Source: CAZFZT01 sp964523675
GTDB taxonomy: Bacteria > Planctomycetota > Phycisphaerae > Phycisphaerales > SM1A02
Length of the DNA: 64,000 nt
NCBI GenBank assembly: GCA_964523675.1
Contig: CAZFZT010000003.1
Location: forward strand, 36,929 to 100,928
Reading direction: 5' to 3'
A model generated the notes under the pieces. It did not search any database and was not told the origin of the DNA. It saw only the letters and a list, made by a program, of their open reading frames with translations. A program made the position numbers and the translations under genes. Below, piece by piece: positions 43,519 through 52,969 of this stretch (position 1 is its first letter; each line of letters starts with the position of its first letter).

Positions 43519-44688
43519 ATGAGAAACAACCAAAAGGCCTTCACCATCATCGAACTCCTCGTCGTGGTGTCGATCATCGCGCTGCTGATCGGCATTCTGC
43601 TGCCAGCCATCGGCAAGGCCCGCGACCGGGCTCACCAGACCCGCTCGATGGCCAATCTGCGCACGCTTGGACAGGCGCATGCCACTTACGCCGCTGAGTG
43701 GAACGACAACCAGTGGACGACGGGCCCGCACAACCTCGCTGAATATGGAACCGACCTTGATTCGGCTGTGAACGGCTTCAAGCAGGCCTTCAATGGCAAT
43801 CCTCGAAGTGTCTCTTTCTGCGACAACGGATTGGCCTGCGTTCGTCTGGGTTTTGCCAACACTGTTAACCAGGGGCAGGATGAATACTTCTGGTCGGACG
43901 AGGCGAATAGCACCCACTCTGCGATTGTGCCAATGGACTTTGACGGCGGAACAAGTGTAAATTATCGAATCTTTGGGTACTTCCGCATGATCAACGCCAA
44001 GCCGTTCAATCAGTACGTGGGCGGCCGCGTCTATGACATGACGTTCTTTGCTCCGAAGGATCGCGCGGTGCTCTCGGCGATCGGCGAATGCGTAGATGCG
44101 CCGGGCGAGTTCTGTGGTCTCACGGGAAGCAGTGAGGGCGGCGCCTTCTCATCGAGCTACATCCTCTCACCTGCCGCGCTCCTTTCGCCTGACTTGATGG
44201 CAGCGGGATTCAGCGCGAACACCATGTTCACCATGCCCGCCACCTTCCGTACGCCCACTTTCGGCCAGGTGCGCCATCCCGATCTCAAGACGCACATGCT
44301 TGAGCATCATTGGCTCCAGAAGGCGAAACGAGAGTGCATGCCTGGAGTTGGACCGCCTCTGGCTGAGTACGATGCGTGCGCGCCCTACTTCTTCAATGCC
44401 TCACGCGATTCGGTCCCTGCCACGCTCTTTTACGACGGCCACGTCGAGATGCTCGGCGTGCAGGAGGCCATCCAAGCCAACGCACAGGCATGCGCTGCCG
44501 GTGGAGGACATCTTTTCAATCCGAACACGCCACTGGGAGGTGGCAATGATAACAATTGCACCGTCAGCACCGGCGGCGGTTATTTCCACGGCCGTGCCTA
44601 CGCTCCTGCAGGAGCAGGCGTGAATCCCTCCAGCTATCACATTCTGACGCGTGGCGGCGTGCTCGGCCGGGATACGCTCAGCCGATGA
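43519..44688 (+). CDS. Prepilin-type N-terminal cleavage/methylation domain protein (paralogue 1)
   Basis: 389 residues. Type IV prepilin leader [20 protein letters not shown] with Glu at mature position 5, then a hydrophobic helix and KARDRAHQTRSMANLRTLGQ. Motifs shared with the four next genes are AEWNDNQW (SDHNDNQW in others), [13 protein letters not shown] near the C-terminus, and ILTRGGVLGRDTLSR at the end. The YDGH block resembles the end of DUF1559 H-x9-DG proteins, though the His is absent. It is presumably a pseudopilin or surface fibre subunit processed by a prepilin peptidase not in this window. First of five tandem copies; strong ribosome-binding site. Confidence 0.88.
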   Translation: MRNNQKAFTIIELLVVVSIIALLIGILLPAIGKARDRAHQTRSMANLRTLGQAHATYAAEWNDNQWTTGPHNLAEYGTDLDSAVNGFKQAFNGNPRSVSFCDNGLACVRLGFANTVNQGQDEYFWSDEANSTHSAIVPMDFDGGTSVNYRIFGYFRMINAKPFNQYVGGRVYDMTFFAPKDRAVLSAIGECVDAPGEFCGLTGSSEGGAFSSSYILSPAALLSPDLMAAGFSANTMFTMPATFRTPTFGQVRHPDLKTHMLEHHWLQKAKRECMPGVGPPLAEYDACAPYFFNASRDSVPATLFYDGHVEMLGVQEAIQANAQACAAGGGHLFNPNTPLGGGNDNNCTVSTGGGYFHGRAYAPAGAGVNPSSYHILTRGGVLGRDTLSR

Positions 44689-44789
44689 CATTTAATTGAT
44701 CCTTCGATTGGAACAGGGTGCATTGATTTCATTGCACCTGCACAAGGTCAGGACTGTGAAACAGCACGACTCGCCGAACCACCCCCTCG

Positions 44790-44826
44790 CCCCGCCGCAA
44801 GCGCGCTTTGCGCGATTGCGGCGGGG
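44790..44826 (+). terminator. Long hairpin between prepilin-like genes 1 and 2
   Basis: CCCCGCCGCAA (44790-44800) pairs with TTGCGGCGGGG (44816-44826), and the loop itself forms CGCGC/GCGCG. There is no T-tract after it. It may be a processing or stability element that sets the ratio of gene 1 to gene 2 transcripts. Confidence 0.6.
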
Positions 44827-44868
44827 CCGTCGGTGTGCCACAAGGCACCGATACGGATAGGAGCCATT

Positions 44869-46005
44869 ATGACACGCAGAGCTTTCACCATTATTGAACT
44901 TCTCGTGGTCGTCGCAATCATCGCCATCCTCATCGGGATCCTTCTGCCAGCGCTGGGCCGTGCACGCGACGTCGCCAAGACGACCCAATCACTGAGTCAG
45001 CTGCGCCAGCTTGGGCTCGCTCACGCGGCTTACGGCTCCGATCACAATGACAACCAGTGGACACCAACGCCGCACAACCTGATGAGCTTTGCGCCGGGAA
45101 ATCTGAACGCGGCCATCAACAACTACAACGCCGCCATGGGAGGAACCGCAAATGTGGGGAAGGGCGGCTTTTTCATGTACACCAACAATACTGTGGCGCT
45201 GCCGATGGGATATGCCAAGGGTGCCTTCTACATCTGGGTCTCTGACATCGGCCAGAACGATCTGGCAACCCCGCTGTTCCCGACCAGTCTCCACGGTTTC
45301 TACGGCACATGGAACGTGCAAAGCTTCAACAAGTATGTGAACGGGCGCACCTTCGACAAGATGTTCTACGCTCCTAAGGACACCGCTGTCATTGACCAAC
45401 TTGGCTCCTGCTATGATGCGCCGGGAGAAATGTGCGTCCAGCCAGACGTGAGCAACCAGGACAAACGCGCGAGTTATATGCTCGCGGGATCGGCTCTGTA
45501 CACGCCGGATCTGTTCTCAATGCCCTCCTTTACATGGAACGAAGCGCTGAATTTGCCGGCACTCATGCGGACTCCGACGTTCTCTCAAGCGCGGTACCCC
45601 GATCTCAAGACACACAAGATGGAGATTCGCTGGCTTCAAGACCGGAGCAGTGAATGTAATTTCCAGGGCGCGCCCGCTGGCTGGCCTGCATACGACTGCA
45701 CGCCCTACTTCTATAACGGCGGTCCGTCGTCCAAGCCCGCAACGCTCTTCTATGACGGCCACACCGCGCTCACCAGCGTCGAGGCGGCCCTCGATGCCAA
45801 CGAGCAGGCCATCGCCTCTGCCAACGGCAATGCCGACGCATCACTCTGGCATACGAGTGCCTTCGGTGGAATGGATTTCTTTCACGACTATGCCTATTCC
45901 CCGCCGGGCGTAACGCCTGCTTTCGGCACCCCTGGAAACAATACCACCAGCTACCACATCTTCACGCGTCACGGCATCCTCGGCCGCGACCTGTTGAGTC
46001 AGTAA
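44869..46005 (+). CDS. Prepilin-type N-terminal cleavage/methylation domain protein (paralogue 2)
   Basis: 378 residues from ATG 44869, with GGATAGGAG upstream; the frame extends 12 codons further without a site. Leader [18 protein letters not shown]. The conserved blocks are [20 protein letters not shown], the mid region with [13 protein letters not shown] and [22 protein letters not shown], and the ending [15 protein letters not shown]. The middle (residues about 100-330) is more divergent from its neighbours than the ends. Confidence 0.88.
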   Translation: MTRRAFTIIELLVVVAIIAILIGILLPALGRARDVAKTTQSLSQLRQLGLAHAAYGSDHNDNQWTPTPHNLMSFAPGNLNAAINNYNAAMGGTANVGKGGFFMYTNNTVALPMGYAKGAFYIWVSDIGQNDLATPLFPTSLHGFYGTWNVQSFNKYVNGRTFDKMFYAPKDTAVIDQLGSCYDAPGEMCVQPDVSNQDKRASYMLAGSALYTPDLFSMPSFTWNEALNLPALMRTPTFSQARYPDLKTHKMEIRWLQDRSSECNFQGAPAGWPAYDCTPYFYNGGPSSKPATLFYDGHTALTSVEAALDANEQAIASANGNADASLWHTSAFGGMDFFHDYAYSPPGVTPAFGTPGNNTTSYHIFTRHGILGRDLLSQ

Positions 46006-46047
46006 TGACGTGCCATGTCTATGGCTCAGGGAGAAAGTGGAACAAAC

Positions 46048-46078
46048 GAGCCGCGACCTTTGGGAGCGGCTCTTTCTC
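46048..46078 (+). terminator. Rho-independent-like terminator after prepilin-like gene 2
   Basis: GAGCCGC (46048-46054) pairs with GCGGCTC (46066-46072) around an 11-base loop, followed by TTTCTC. It lies 43 bases after the stop, so genes 3-5 may have their own promoter in 46079-46181. Confidence 0.65.
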
Positions 46079-46181
46079 GATTGAGTTTGTCAGCAACAAG
46101 AGTTCGATAGAGACGGATTCAAAGCTTTCGCAATCCCCGCCCCTTCCCCGTAATACTTAGCTCCTCTGCCCAACCCCCGCC

Positions 46182-47348
46182 ATGAGGCGACCATTGGCGT
46201 TCACGATCATTGAACTTCTTGTAGTGGTGGCGATCATCGCCATTCTGATCGGCATTTTGCTCCCTGCCGTGGGAAGGGCGCGCGATCAGGCATACATGAC
46301 GCGATCCCTCTCAAACCTCCGCCAACTTGCCCTCGCGCACGCCAACTACGCTGCGGATCACAACGACGAACAGTGGTGCAATGTTCCTCACGACCTCGCC
46401 TACTTCGGCACCACGCTCAACAAGGCCATCACCAACTATGCGAATCAGTTCGATGGCGGCGGCGGTGTCGTGCATGACCATTTCCAGGACGGCAAGTGGT
46501 ACACGAGCTACGGCTGGGCCCATGACAGCACCGGCGCGGGCACAACCCAGTGGGGCTTCGGCCTCAACGTCGGCGCGCCGCCGATCTCCTTCGAGAACGG
46601 CTCGACGCTCGCGGCATGGGGCAGCTTCCGCATGATCAATGTGCGCTCATTCAATGACTATGTCTCCGGCAGGTTCTACGACCCCACGTTCTATGCCCCC
46701 AAGGATTACGCCCTCCATACCGCGGCAGGCGAGTGCATGGATGCGCCGGGCGAGTACTGCCGGCTCGCGCTTGGACAACCGACCGGCATCAACCCCTCGG
46801 AAACGTTCTTCTCCAGCTACGCACTTTCGCCGGCAGCGATGTACCAGCCCGATGTCTTTTCGCAGCCGGCCATCACCATGCAGCAGCAAATCTTCTTCCG
46901 CCCCGCTGCATTTCGCTCGCCGACCTTCTCACAGGCCCGCTATCCCGACCTGAAGTCGCACATGCTCGAGCACCACTGGCTCCAGCGCGCCCCGAGCATG
47001 TGCAATCCGCGAGTGCCGGACAACCTGGCACATTACGACGGCTGCGAGCCGTACTACTTCAATGCCGGCCTCGACTCGGCGCCTGCGACGCTGTTCTACG
47101 ACGGCCACACCCGTCTGCTCCCGGTGCGCGAACACCTCGATGCAGACGCTCAGGCCAAGACCTCCGGCGGCCCTGATGAAGGATTGTGGCACGACCAGAT
47201 GCCGCTCCAGAGTTTCAGCTTCACACAATACTTTCACGACTGGGCCTACACCCCCGCCGGGGCGGCGACTTCATTCAGCAACGAAACAAGCTCATTCCAT
47301 ATCTTGACGCGATATGGTATTTTGGGAAGAGACACCATCAGACAGTGA
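46182..47348 (+). CDS. Prepilin-type N-terminal cleavage/methylation domain protein (paralogue 3)
   Basis: 388 residues. Leader [19 protein letters not shown], then the usual [20 protein letters not shown]. It has [40 protein letters not shown] and the ending [15 protein letters not shown]. Ribosome-binding site before ATG 46182 is weak (CCCCGCC), unlike the other members. It follows a terminator-like hairpin, so it probably begins a second transcript. Confidence 0.88.
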   Translation: MRRPLAFTIIELLVVVAIIAILIGILLPAVGRARDQAYMTRSLSNLRQLALAHANYAADHNDEQWCNVPHDLAYFGTTLNKAITNYANQFDGGGGVVHDHFQDGKWYTSYGWAHDSTGAGTTQWGFGLNVGAPPISFENGSTLAAWGSFRMINVRSFNDYVSGRFYDPTFYAPKDYALHTAAGECMDAPGEYCRLALGQPTGINPSETFFSSYALSPAAMYQPDVFSQPAITMQQQIFFRPAAFRSPTFSQARYPDLKSHMLEHHWLQRAPSMCNPRVPDNLAHYDGCEPYYFNAGLDSAPATLFYDGHTRLLPVREHLDADAQAKTSGGPDEGLWHDQMPLQSFSFTQYFHDWAYTPAGAATSFSNETSSFHILTRYGILGRDTIRQ

Positions 47349-47408
47349 CCAATCCTGATGTCAGATAGAGCAATTCAGCCGCAACCGCACGCATAGAAAG
47401 GAGAATTC

Positions 47409-48575
47409 ATGCGCCGGATGAAAGCATTCACCATCATCGAACTCCTGGTCGTCGTGGCGATCATCGCCATCCTGATCGGGATTCTCCTGCCTGCGATCGG
47501 CCGGGCGCGGGAGCAGGCGCAGCTCGTTCAGTCGATGAACAATCTGCGGCAACTCGGTCTGGCCCATGCAACCTACGGCTCCGATCACAACGACAATCAG
47601 TGGACGACTGCACCGCATGATCTGATGACCTGGGGGCCGACGATCCAAAGCGCTGTGACGAATTTCAACAAGGCCAATAGTGCTCCTGGAACGTCGGGAA
47701 CGGTCAATGGCGCGATTCCTTTTTATCTGGGAGTTCCCGTACTCGAATTGGGTTGGGCCTACAACCCCGGAACCGGTGCGAAGGCCATCCATTGGTGGAC
47801 GAGCGCGGCCAACGATTATGCCCAGATCATGCCGATCAATTTTGTCTCCGGCCTGGGCTTCTTCAACCGCTGGAGCGTCAAGTCATTTAACCAGTATGTC
47901 AATGGCAGGGTGTACGACGCGACCTTCTTTGCGCCGAAAGACTTCTGGGTGATCGAGGCCGTCGGCGAGTGCTACGACGCGCCTGCGGAGTACTGCGCTC
48001 ACACCGCATTGAACTATGTTTATCGCCCCAGCTACCGGCTATCGCCTGCCGCGCTCTGGGCACCCGACGTCTTTTCGCAGACAGACGGTCCCCAGTCCGT
48101 CTGGGACGACCTTCCCGGCGCCTTTCGCGTGCCGACCTATGCGCAGGCGCGATACTCTGATCTGAAGACGCACAAGATGGAAGGTCGCTGGCTCCAGAAC
48201 AATCGCAGGGCCTGCATTACCGACGGGCCGCAATACAGCGCGACCTATGGCGGCACGACCTTCGACAATGGATGCTGGCCCTACTTCTCCAACCTGGCAC
48301 TTGCGTCAAGTCCCGCAACGCTGTTCTACGACGCCCATGTGGACACGATCGGCGTTGTCGAAGCGCTTGATGCCAACGAGCAGGCGGTCGCCTCCGGCGG
48401 CCCCGAGGCCTCGCTCTGGCACACCGAAGCCACCATCCAAGGCGGCGAAGGGTACTTCCACTCCTACTCCTATTCCGACCCCGGCCAGAGCCCGGCCTAC
48501 GGCGTCGGGACTGCAACGAGTTTTCACTTTCTCACCCGTTTCGGTATCCTTGGCCGGGACAAGTTGAGCAATTAA
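47409..48575 (+). CDS. Prepilin-type N-terminal cleavage/methylation domain protein (paralogue 4)
   Basis: 388 residues from ATG 47409, with GAAAGGAGA upstream. Leader [19 protein letters not shown]. It shares [54 protein letters not shown] (DAH where the others have DGH), and the ending [14 protein letters not shown]. It lies 60 bases after paralogue 3. Confidence 0.88.
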   Translation: MRRMKAFTIIELLVVVAIIAILIGILLPAIGRAREQAQLVQSMNNLRQLGLAHATYGSDHNDNQWTTAPHDLMTWGPTIQSAVTNFNKANSAPGTSGTVNGAIPFYLGVPVLELGWAYNPGTGAKAIHWWTSAANDYAQIMPINFVSGLGFFNRWSVKSFNQYVNGRVYDATFFAPKDFWVIEAVGECYDAPAEYCAHTALNYVYRPSYRLSPAALWAPDVFSQTDGPQSVWDDLPGAFRVPTYAQARYSDLKTHKMEGRWLQNNRRACITDGPQYSATYGGTTFDNGCWPYFSNLALASSPATLFYDAHVDTIGVVEALDANEQAVASGGPEASLWHTEATIQGGEGYFHSYSYSDPGQSPAYGVGTATSFHFLTRFGILGRDKLSN

Positions 48576-48665
48576 GTCCCCATGACAACAGCATTGTCGT
48601 AACCGTTCTGCGATTTTGACGTATAATTGAACTGGGTGGGCGTTTTTTTGAAAGGAGCCCCTGCA

Positions 48666-49790
48666 ATGAACAGAACCCGAGCATTCACCATCATCGAACT
48701 TCTCGTCGTCGTGGCGATCATCGCCATTCTCATTGGCATTCTGTTGCCGGCGATCGGCCGCGCAAGAGACGCTGCCAAGACTACTCGCTCACAGGCGAAC
48801 CTGCGCCAAATCGTGATCGCCCATGCGAACTACGCATCAGATCACAATGACAATCAATGGACTCCGGTACCTCATAATCTTGCTGAGTTCGGCGGCAGCC
48901 TGCAGCAGATGATTACAGGCTACAACGCGTCGGTCGGCGGTTGGCAGAACGGTTTGACGCTCTGCACGGGCGGCAAGTTTTGCCTCGAAATCGGATGGGC
49001 GATGCCGGCTGGAGGCGCCGGCACCAATTACTACTGGGGTGCACAAGACTCGAATTATCTTGCTGCACCCATTCAGCTTGAGGGCGGTCCAGGTGCTCTG
49101 AGCGGCTTCTTCCGAGCGTTTCAGGTCAAGAGTTTCAATCACTATCTGAGCAACCGGTTCTATGACGCGGTGTGGTATGCGCCGAAAGATACGGTCATGA
49201 TCCAGGAGGCCGGTGAATGCTTTGACGCTCCTGGCGAGTTCTGCATCCAGACGCTGCCGTTCATCGCTGAAGGAACGTATATCCTTTCACCTGCAGCCCT
49301 GTATGCACCTGATGTGTTCTCGCTGCCCAATGGCTTCACTGCTGCGCAGGTTTACGCCATGCCCGGCTCGTTCCGCGTCCCGACCTTCTCGCAAGCGCGT
49401 TACCCCGGTCTCAAGACACACATGATCGAGCGCAACTGGCTTCAGGATGCGCCGGCGGAGTGCAACCCGAACTACCCGATCGCTCCTGGCGGTGGCGCGT
49501 ACTGTCGGCCATACTTTTTCAACGGCGGTTTGGCCTCGAAGCCGGTGTCTCTGTTCTATGACGGCCACATCGACTTCCTGAGTGTCGCCGAGGCCCTCGA
49601 TGCCAATGAGCAGGCCATCGCGTCGGCAAACGACCCGGAACAATCGCTCTGGCACGACGGGACGCCCTTTGGCAATCACTACCACCATAATCTGGCGTAC
49701 ACAGCGCCAGGTGCGGCAGCTTTCGAGACGACCAGCTTCCATATCTTCACCCGCTTCGGCATCTTCGGCCGCGACACGCTGGCTGATTGA
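48666..49790 (+). CDS. Prepilin-type N-terminal cleavage/methylation domain protein (paralogue 5)
   Basis: 374 residues from ATG 48666, with GAAAGGAGCC upstream; the frame extends 13 codons further without a site. Leader [19 protein letters not shown]. It has [60 protein letters not shown] and the ending IFTRFGIFGRDTLAD. It is the last of the array and is followed by a strong terminator. Confidence 0.88.
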   Translation: MNRTRAFTIIELLVVVAIIAILIGILLPAIGRARDAAKTTRSQANLRQIVIAHANYASDHNDNQWTPVPHNLAEFGGSLQQMITGYNASVGGWQNGLTLCTGGKFCLEIGWAMPAGGAGTNYYWGAQDSNYLAAPIQLEGGPGALSGFFRAFQVKSFNHYLSNRFYDAVWYAPKDTVMIQEAGECFDAPGEFCIQTLPFIAEGTYILSPAALYAPDVFSLPNGFTAAQVYAMPGSFRVPTFSQARYPGLKTHMIERNWLQDAPAECNPNYPIAPGGGAYCRPYFFNGGLASKPVSLFYDGHIDFLSVAEALDANEQAIASANDPEQSLWHDGTPFGNHYHHNLAYTAPGAAAFETTSFHIFTRFGIFGRDTLAD

Positions 49791-49824
49791 TTGCTTGACG
49801 GAGTGTTTCACTTGGGCTTCTTCA

Positions 49825-49863
49825 CAGGGGCTGCGCAGAGGCGCAGCCCCTGTTCTATTTTTG
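49825..49863 (+). terminator. Strong rho-independent terminator closing the prepilin-like array
   Basis: A perfect 12-bp stem, CAGGGGCTGCGC (49825-49836) with GCGCAGCCCCTG (49841-49852), a 4-base loop, then TTCTATTTTT. It is the clearest terminator in the window, 34 bases after the fifth gene. Confidence 0.93.
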
Positions 49864-49936
49864 TCATCTGGGCGACCGAAGCTTTGCCGCCTTGCCTACG
49901 CACTGTCTCATCGTCTCACCGTATCATCCCTACCTC

Positions 49937-50854
49937 ATGGCCCCAGGTCCGCCGCCGAGTCTCGCCGATGCAGTGCTGCGCATCGAGGTCCGCTGTCGCC
50001 GGTGCGCCTATGACCTGCGCGGCCTGCCGCTGGAGGGACGCTGCCCCGAGTGCGGGCTCGACATCTGGCTGACGGTGCAGCACGTGGTTGATCCGGCCGC
50101 TTCGATGCTGCCGAAACTGCGCGACCCCATCGGCGTGGGCAATGCGCTCGTCTGGCTTATCGCATGCGGACTCAGCTCGATGGCGTTGCTCATCATGCAT
50201 GGCGTCTCAACCATGGCGCTCATGCAGGTGATCGCGCCGAGCCTCAGTCTTCCGGTCGGCCTGCTGCTGATCTCAGGGTTGTTGCCGCTCGCCGCGTTGT
50301 GGTCGGTCTATACCTTTCGGCCGCCGCGCGGTGAGGATGCGGATGTGGCGGTGCTCAGCGATCTGCGGCTGCTTTGGATGTCGCTGATCGGCTGGGGAAC
50401 TTCCGGGCTGCTGCTCTGGTACCACCAGCGGACGATGGTCGTCTCGGGCCTTCCGCCCGACGCGCCGGATATGCAAATTGCGACATCCGCGCTGCATATG
50501 GCCATGGCTCTTGCCGCCACGGCCGGACTTCGAGGGTTGCGCGGCATCCTCGGGACGATCGGCATCAGAAGCCGCGAATACCGGCGCGCCCATGGTGGGC
50601 GTCAGGGCGTGCAGCCGATGGTGGCCGCGGCTCTTGGCGTTGCGGTCGGCAACGTCTTGCAGATCATCGGCGCGCTGTGGTTGCAGGTTCATGAGCTCGT
50701 GAACATCGGCACAACATTGGAGCGCGTCTGTGCCGTGATGCTCCTGATCGGAGCAGCTTATTTACTCGTCAATGCCATCTGGATTCGGCGTGCACTGCGC
50801 AAGCCGCCGCCACGACTGGATGACCTCATTCGCCCAAGGCCAGCAGCTTCATGA
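49937..50854 (+). CDS. Zinc-ribbon membrane protein of unknown function
   Basis: 305 residues from ATG 49937 (the frame extends 15 codons upstream over low-quality sequence). An N-terminal zinc ribbon (EVRCRRCAYDLRGLPLEG, then RCPECGLDI) is followed by about six membrane helices (ALVWLIACGLSSMALLIMHG, VIAPSLSLPVGLLLISGLLP, VCAVMLLIGAAYLLVNAIWI). It has the same architecture as the two proteins at 20002-21587. Its stop overlaps the start of the BFD-like gene (ATGA), so both are translated together. Confidence 0.75.
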   Translation: MAPGPPPSLADAVLRIEVRCRRCAYDLRGLPLEGRCPECGLDIWLTVQHVVDPAASMLPKLRDPIGVGNALVWLIACGLSSMALLIMHGVSTMALMQVIAPSLSLPVGLLLISGLLPLAALWSVYTFRPPRGEDADVAVLSDLRLLWMSLIGWGTSGLLLWYHQRTMVVSGLPPDAPDMQIATSALHMAMALAATAGLRGLRGILGTIGIRSREYRRAHGGRQGVQPMVAAALGVAVGNVLQIIGALWLQVHELVNIGTTLERVCAVMLLIGAAYLLVNAIWIRRALRKPPPRLDDLIRPRPAAS

Positions 50855-51132
50855 ATCGCGACGACCACGTCTGTCTTTGCTTTCGCGTCAGTCTCCGCAA
50901 GTTGACGACGTTTATGAACGTCGAGAAACCGACCGTCGCGTCACAGTTAAGCGAGTGCGGAGGCGCGGGCACCGGATGCCAGTGGTGCGTGCCCTTTCTC
51001 CGGAAGCTGCACGCGCAGTGGGCGCGAGGTGAGACGCCGGATCTCCCTATCGCCCCCGAAGAATATGCCACGCGCCGCAAGGCCTATCGCGCATCAGGCA
51101 AGCGCGATGACCAGGCGGAGCAGGGAGAGTGA
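50851..51132 (+). CDS. BFD-like [2Fe-2S]-binding protein
   Basis: 93 residues starting within the previous stop codon (ATGA overlap). Cys pattern C-x-C at DDHVCLCFRVS and C-x2-C at GTGCQWCVPFL, about 33 residues apart, is that of bacterioferritin-associated ferredoxin-like domains, which hold a [2Fe-2S] cluster; relatives release iron from bacterioferritin or form parts of larger enzymes. The C-terminal ~35 residues are charged. No bacterioferritin is adjacent; the coupling to a zinc-ribbon membrane protein suggests an electron-transfer or sensing role at the membrane (inference). Confidence 0.8.
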   Translation: MNRDDHVCLCFRVSLRKLTTFMNVEKPTVASQLSECGGAGTGCQWCVPFLRKLHAQWARGETPDLPIAPEEYATRRKAYRASGKRDDQAEQGE

Positions 51133-51162
51133 GACCGCCTCTGAGCAATGGAGGCCACCATC

Positions 51163-51537
51163 TCACCATGCGTACTTCATCGCCACGTTGTAGATGATCG
51201 GCAGGCGATCCCAGTACACCATGGTGCAGATCACGGCAATGCCGATCCACATCAGAACGAATTTCGAACGAGCGGATCGGCGCTTGCTCGATCGCAGCAG
51301 AAACACCGCGATCGTCGCTGTGATCGCAATCGCCAGCGCGGCCGCCATCAGCCGCACGGCCCGGGAGTGACCGTGCACCCACAATGCATCGATGCGCCAT
51401 CGCGGCGGCGGGCCGATGACTTCAAGGCAGACGACGAAAGCGAAGAGCGACAGCCCCGCCGCAGCCGTCATCATGGCTGCAAGGCCGTCGCCAGTCCGCC
51501 TGACCACACGCTGAATCCGAGACGCCGATCGAGCCAT
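51163..51537 (-). CDS. Small membrane protein of unknown function
   Basis: 124 residues from ATG 51537, with GGAG seven bases upstream; an ATG at 51561 is the other option. Four hydrophobic segments are likely (LAAMMTAAAGLSLFAFVVCL, AVRLMAAALAIAITATIAVF, FVLMWIGIAVICTMVYW). The N-terminus is basic, ARSASRIQRVVRRTG. No family recognised. It is convergent with the BFD-like gene and divergent from the terpene-cyclase-fold gene. Confidence 0.6.
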   Translation of the reverse strand: MARSASRIQRVVRRTGDGLAAMMTAAAGLSLFAFVVCLEVIGPPPRWRIDALWVHGHSRAVRLMAAALAIAITATIAVFLLRSSKRRSARSKFVLMWIGIAVICTMVYWDRLPIIYNVAMKYAW

Positions 51538-51631
51538 ACTACACTCCATGTCGCGCTCCATTGGGAAAGATCGACTGTATCCTGTTGTGGTCTTTGCAAT
51601 CCACTCCGCCAGCTCCGCCGGATGAGATCCG

Positions 51632-52834
51632 ATGCCCGCACCACGCTTACGACTGTTTCAGATGTTCATGTCTTTGCCGCTCCTCGCATGCGCAGCTGGA
51701 GCGTCCGCCATAGATGAAACCAGCGCCGGCTCTCGAGCTGCGGAGCGGATCGAGGCCGCGATAGCGGGCGGCGTTCAATTCCTTATCGAGCGGCAGGAGG
51801 GCGATCAGAGCGCTGAATGGCCATATGAAGGCGTTTACCGTGCCGGCGGAGAGATCCCCATCGGTTATCGCGTTGGCGGGACTGCGATCGCGGCCGCCGC
51901 ACTTCTCTATGCGCCGCAGCAGCAGGCCGATCTCCGCAAAGTCGAGGCCATCGAGCGCGCTGTCGACTTCATCATCCACGCTGCCGATCACCCGTTGATG
52001 GCGCACGAGTTCGATGCCACGTACGACGTGCGTGGTTGGGGATACGCCTACGGTCTCTGGTTTCTGCTCATCGCCAAAGAAGCTGGTTCCGACGCCGATG
52101 GCATGGATGATGCGATTCAGTTTTTCATCGATGGCATCATTGCCACAGAGATTCCACAACGCGGCGGATGGAACTACGCCCGGCGCGCTGGCTTCAAGCA
52201 ACCCGGCGCGCCTTCGCCTTTCATGACCGCTGCGACCCTGCAAGCGATCTTTGCGGCGCGGGCAGCGGGATTTGAGGTACCAGATGAGTTGATCGAACGC
52301 GGCATCGCCTCGCTCAAGCGCGCAAAGCAACCCAGCGGCGGGTATGTCTACTCCGGCTTCGCCCATGAACGGTCGCGCGATGGTGTGCCCGGCGCTGTCG
52401 GCCGCATGCTGGTGGCGGAATCGACCCTCTACCTCTGTGGAGAAGCGACCCAGGCCGATGTGCGCGGCGCGGTCGATGCATTCCTGGTGCATTGGGAGTG
52501 GCTGGAGAAGCGCCGGGCGCAGCATGGCACGCATGCCATGCCCTACGGCGTGGCGCCCTATTACTTCTTCTTCGCGCATCTCTATGCAGCTCAGGCGGTT
52601 GAACTGCTCCCGGAACAGGAGCGGGCGGAGTATCGACGAAGAGTGAATGAGCGCCTGTTCGCTGTCCAAAGCGAAGACGGCACCTGGAACGATCGCATCT
52701 TCCCGCGATCGGCGGCCTACGGCACGGCCATGTCGATGCTCGCCCTCATGATGCCCAACCTCCCGCCCCCGCCTACCTGGTCGAAGGAGGACAAGGATCA
52801 AGAAGACGAGAGCGACGATCCACAGGGCGAGTAA
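51632..52834 (+). CDS. Secreted prenyltransferase/squalene-cyclase-fold (alpha/alpha toroid) protein
   Basis: 400 residues with a signal peptide (FQMFMSLPLLACAAGASA). Repeats typical of the alpha/alpha toroid follow: GVQFLIERQEGDQSAEWPYE, VGGTAIAAAALLYAP, DVRGWGYAYGLWFLLIAKEA, QRGGWNYARRAG, SPFMTAATLQAIFAARAAG, QPSGGYVYSGF, and QSEDGTWNDRIFPRSAAYGT. The Gln/Trp repeat layout is shared with squalene cyclases and prenyltransferase beta subunits, but the DxDD and DxDTA cyclase motifs are absent and the protein is exported. Planctomycetes encode many such secreted proteins without known enzymatic activity. Acidic C-terminus. Confidence 0.75.
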   Translation: MPAPRLRLFQMFMSLPLLACAAGASAIDETSAGSRAAERIEAAIAGGVQFLIERQEGDQSAEWPYEGVYRAGGEIPIGYRVGGTAIAAAALLYAPQQQADLRKVEAIERAVDFIIHAADHPLMAHEFDATYDVRGWGYAYGLWFLLIAKEAGSDADGMDDAIQFFIDGIIATEIPQRGGWNYARRAGFKQPGAPSPFMTAATLQAIFAARAAGFEVPDELIERGIASLKRAKQPSGGYVYSGFAHERSRDGVPGAVGRMLVAESTLYLCGEATQADVRGAVDAFLVHWEWLEKRRAQHGTHAMPYGVAPYYFFFAHLYAAQAVELLPEQERAEYRRRVNERLFAVQSEDGTWNDRIFPRSAAYGTAMSMLALMMPNLPPPPTWSKEDKDQEDESDDPQGE

Positions 52835-52969
52835 ACCCACCGACTCGCGCCGCTACCCGCCCTTCCCTCTCGCGCATCGACGTTCTGCCAGCCGCATTTT
52901 GTGGGAAATCGAGCTTCCGCAGCGGTACACTGCACCTTCGCCCGCTGACTCATAATCGGAACTCTCTCC

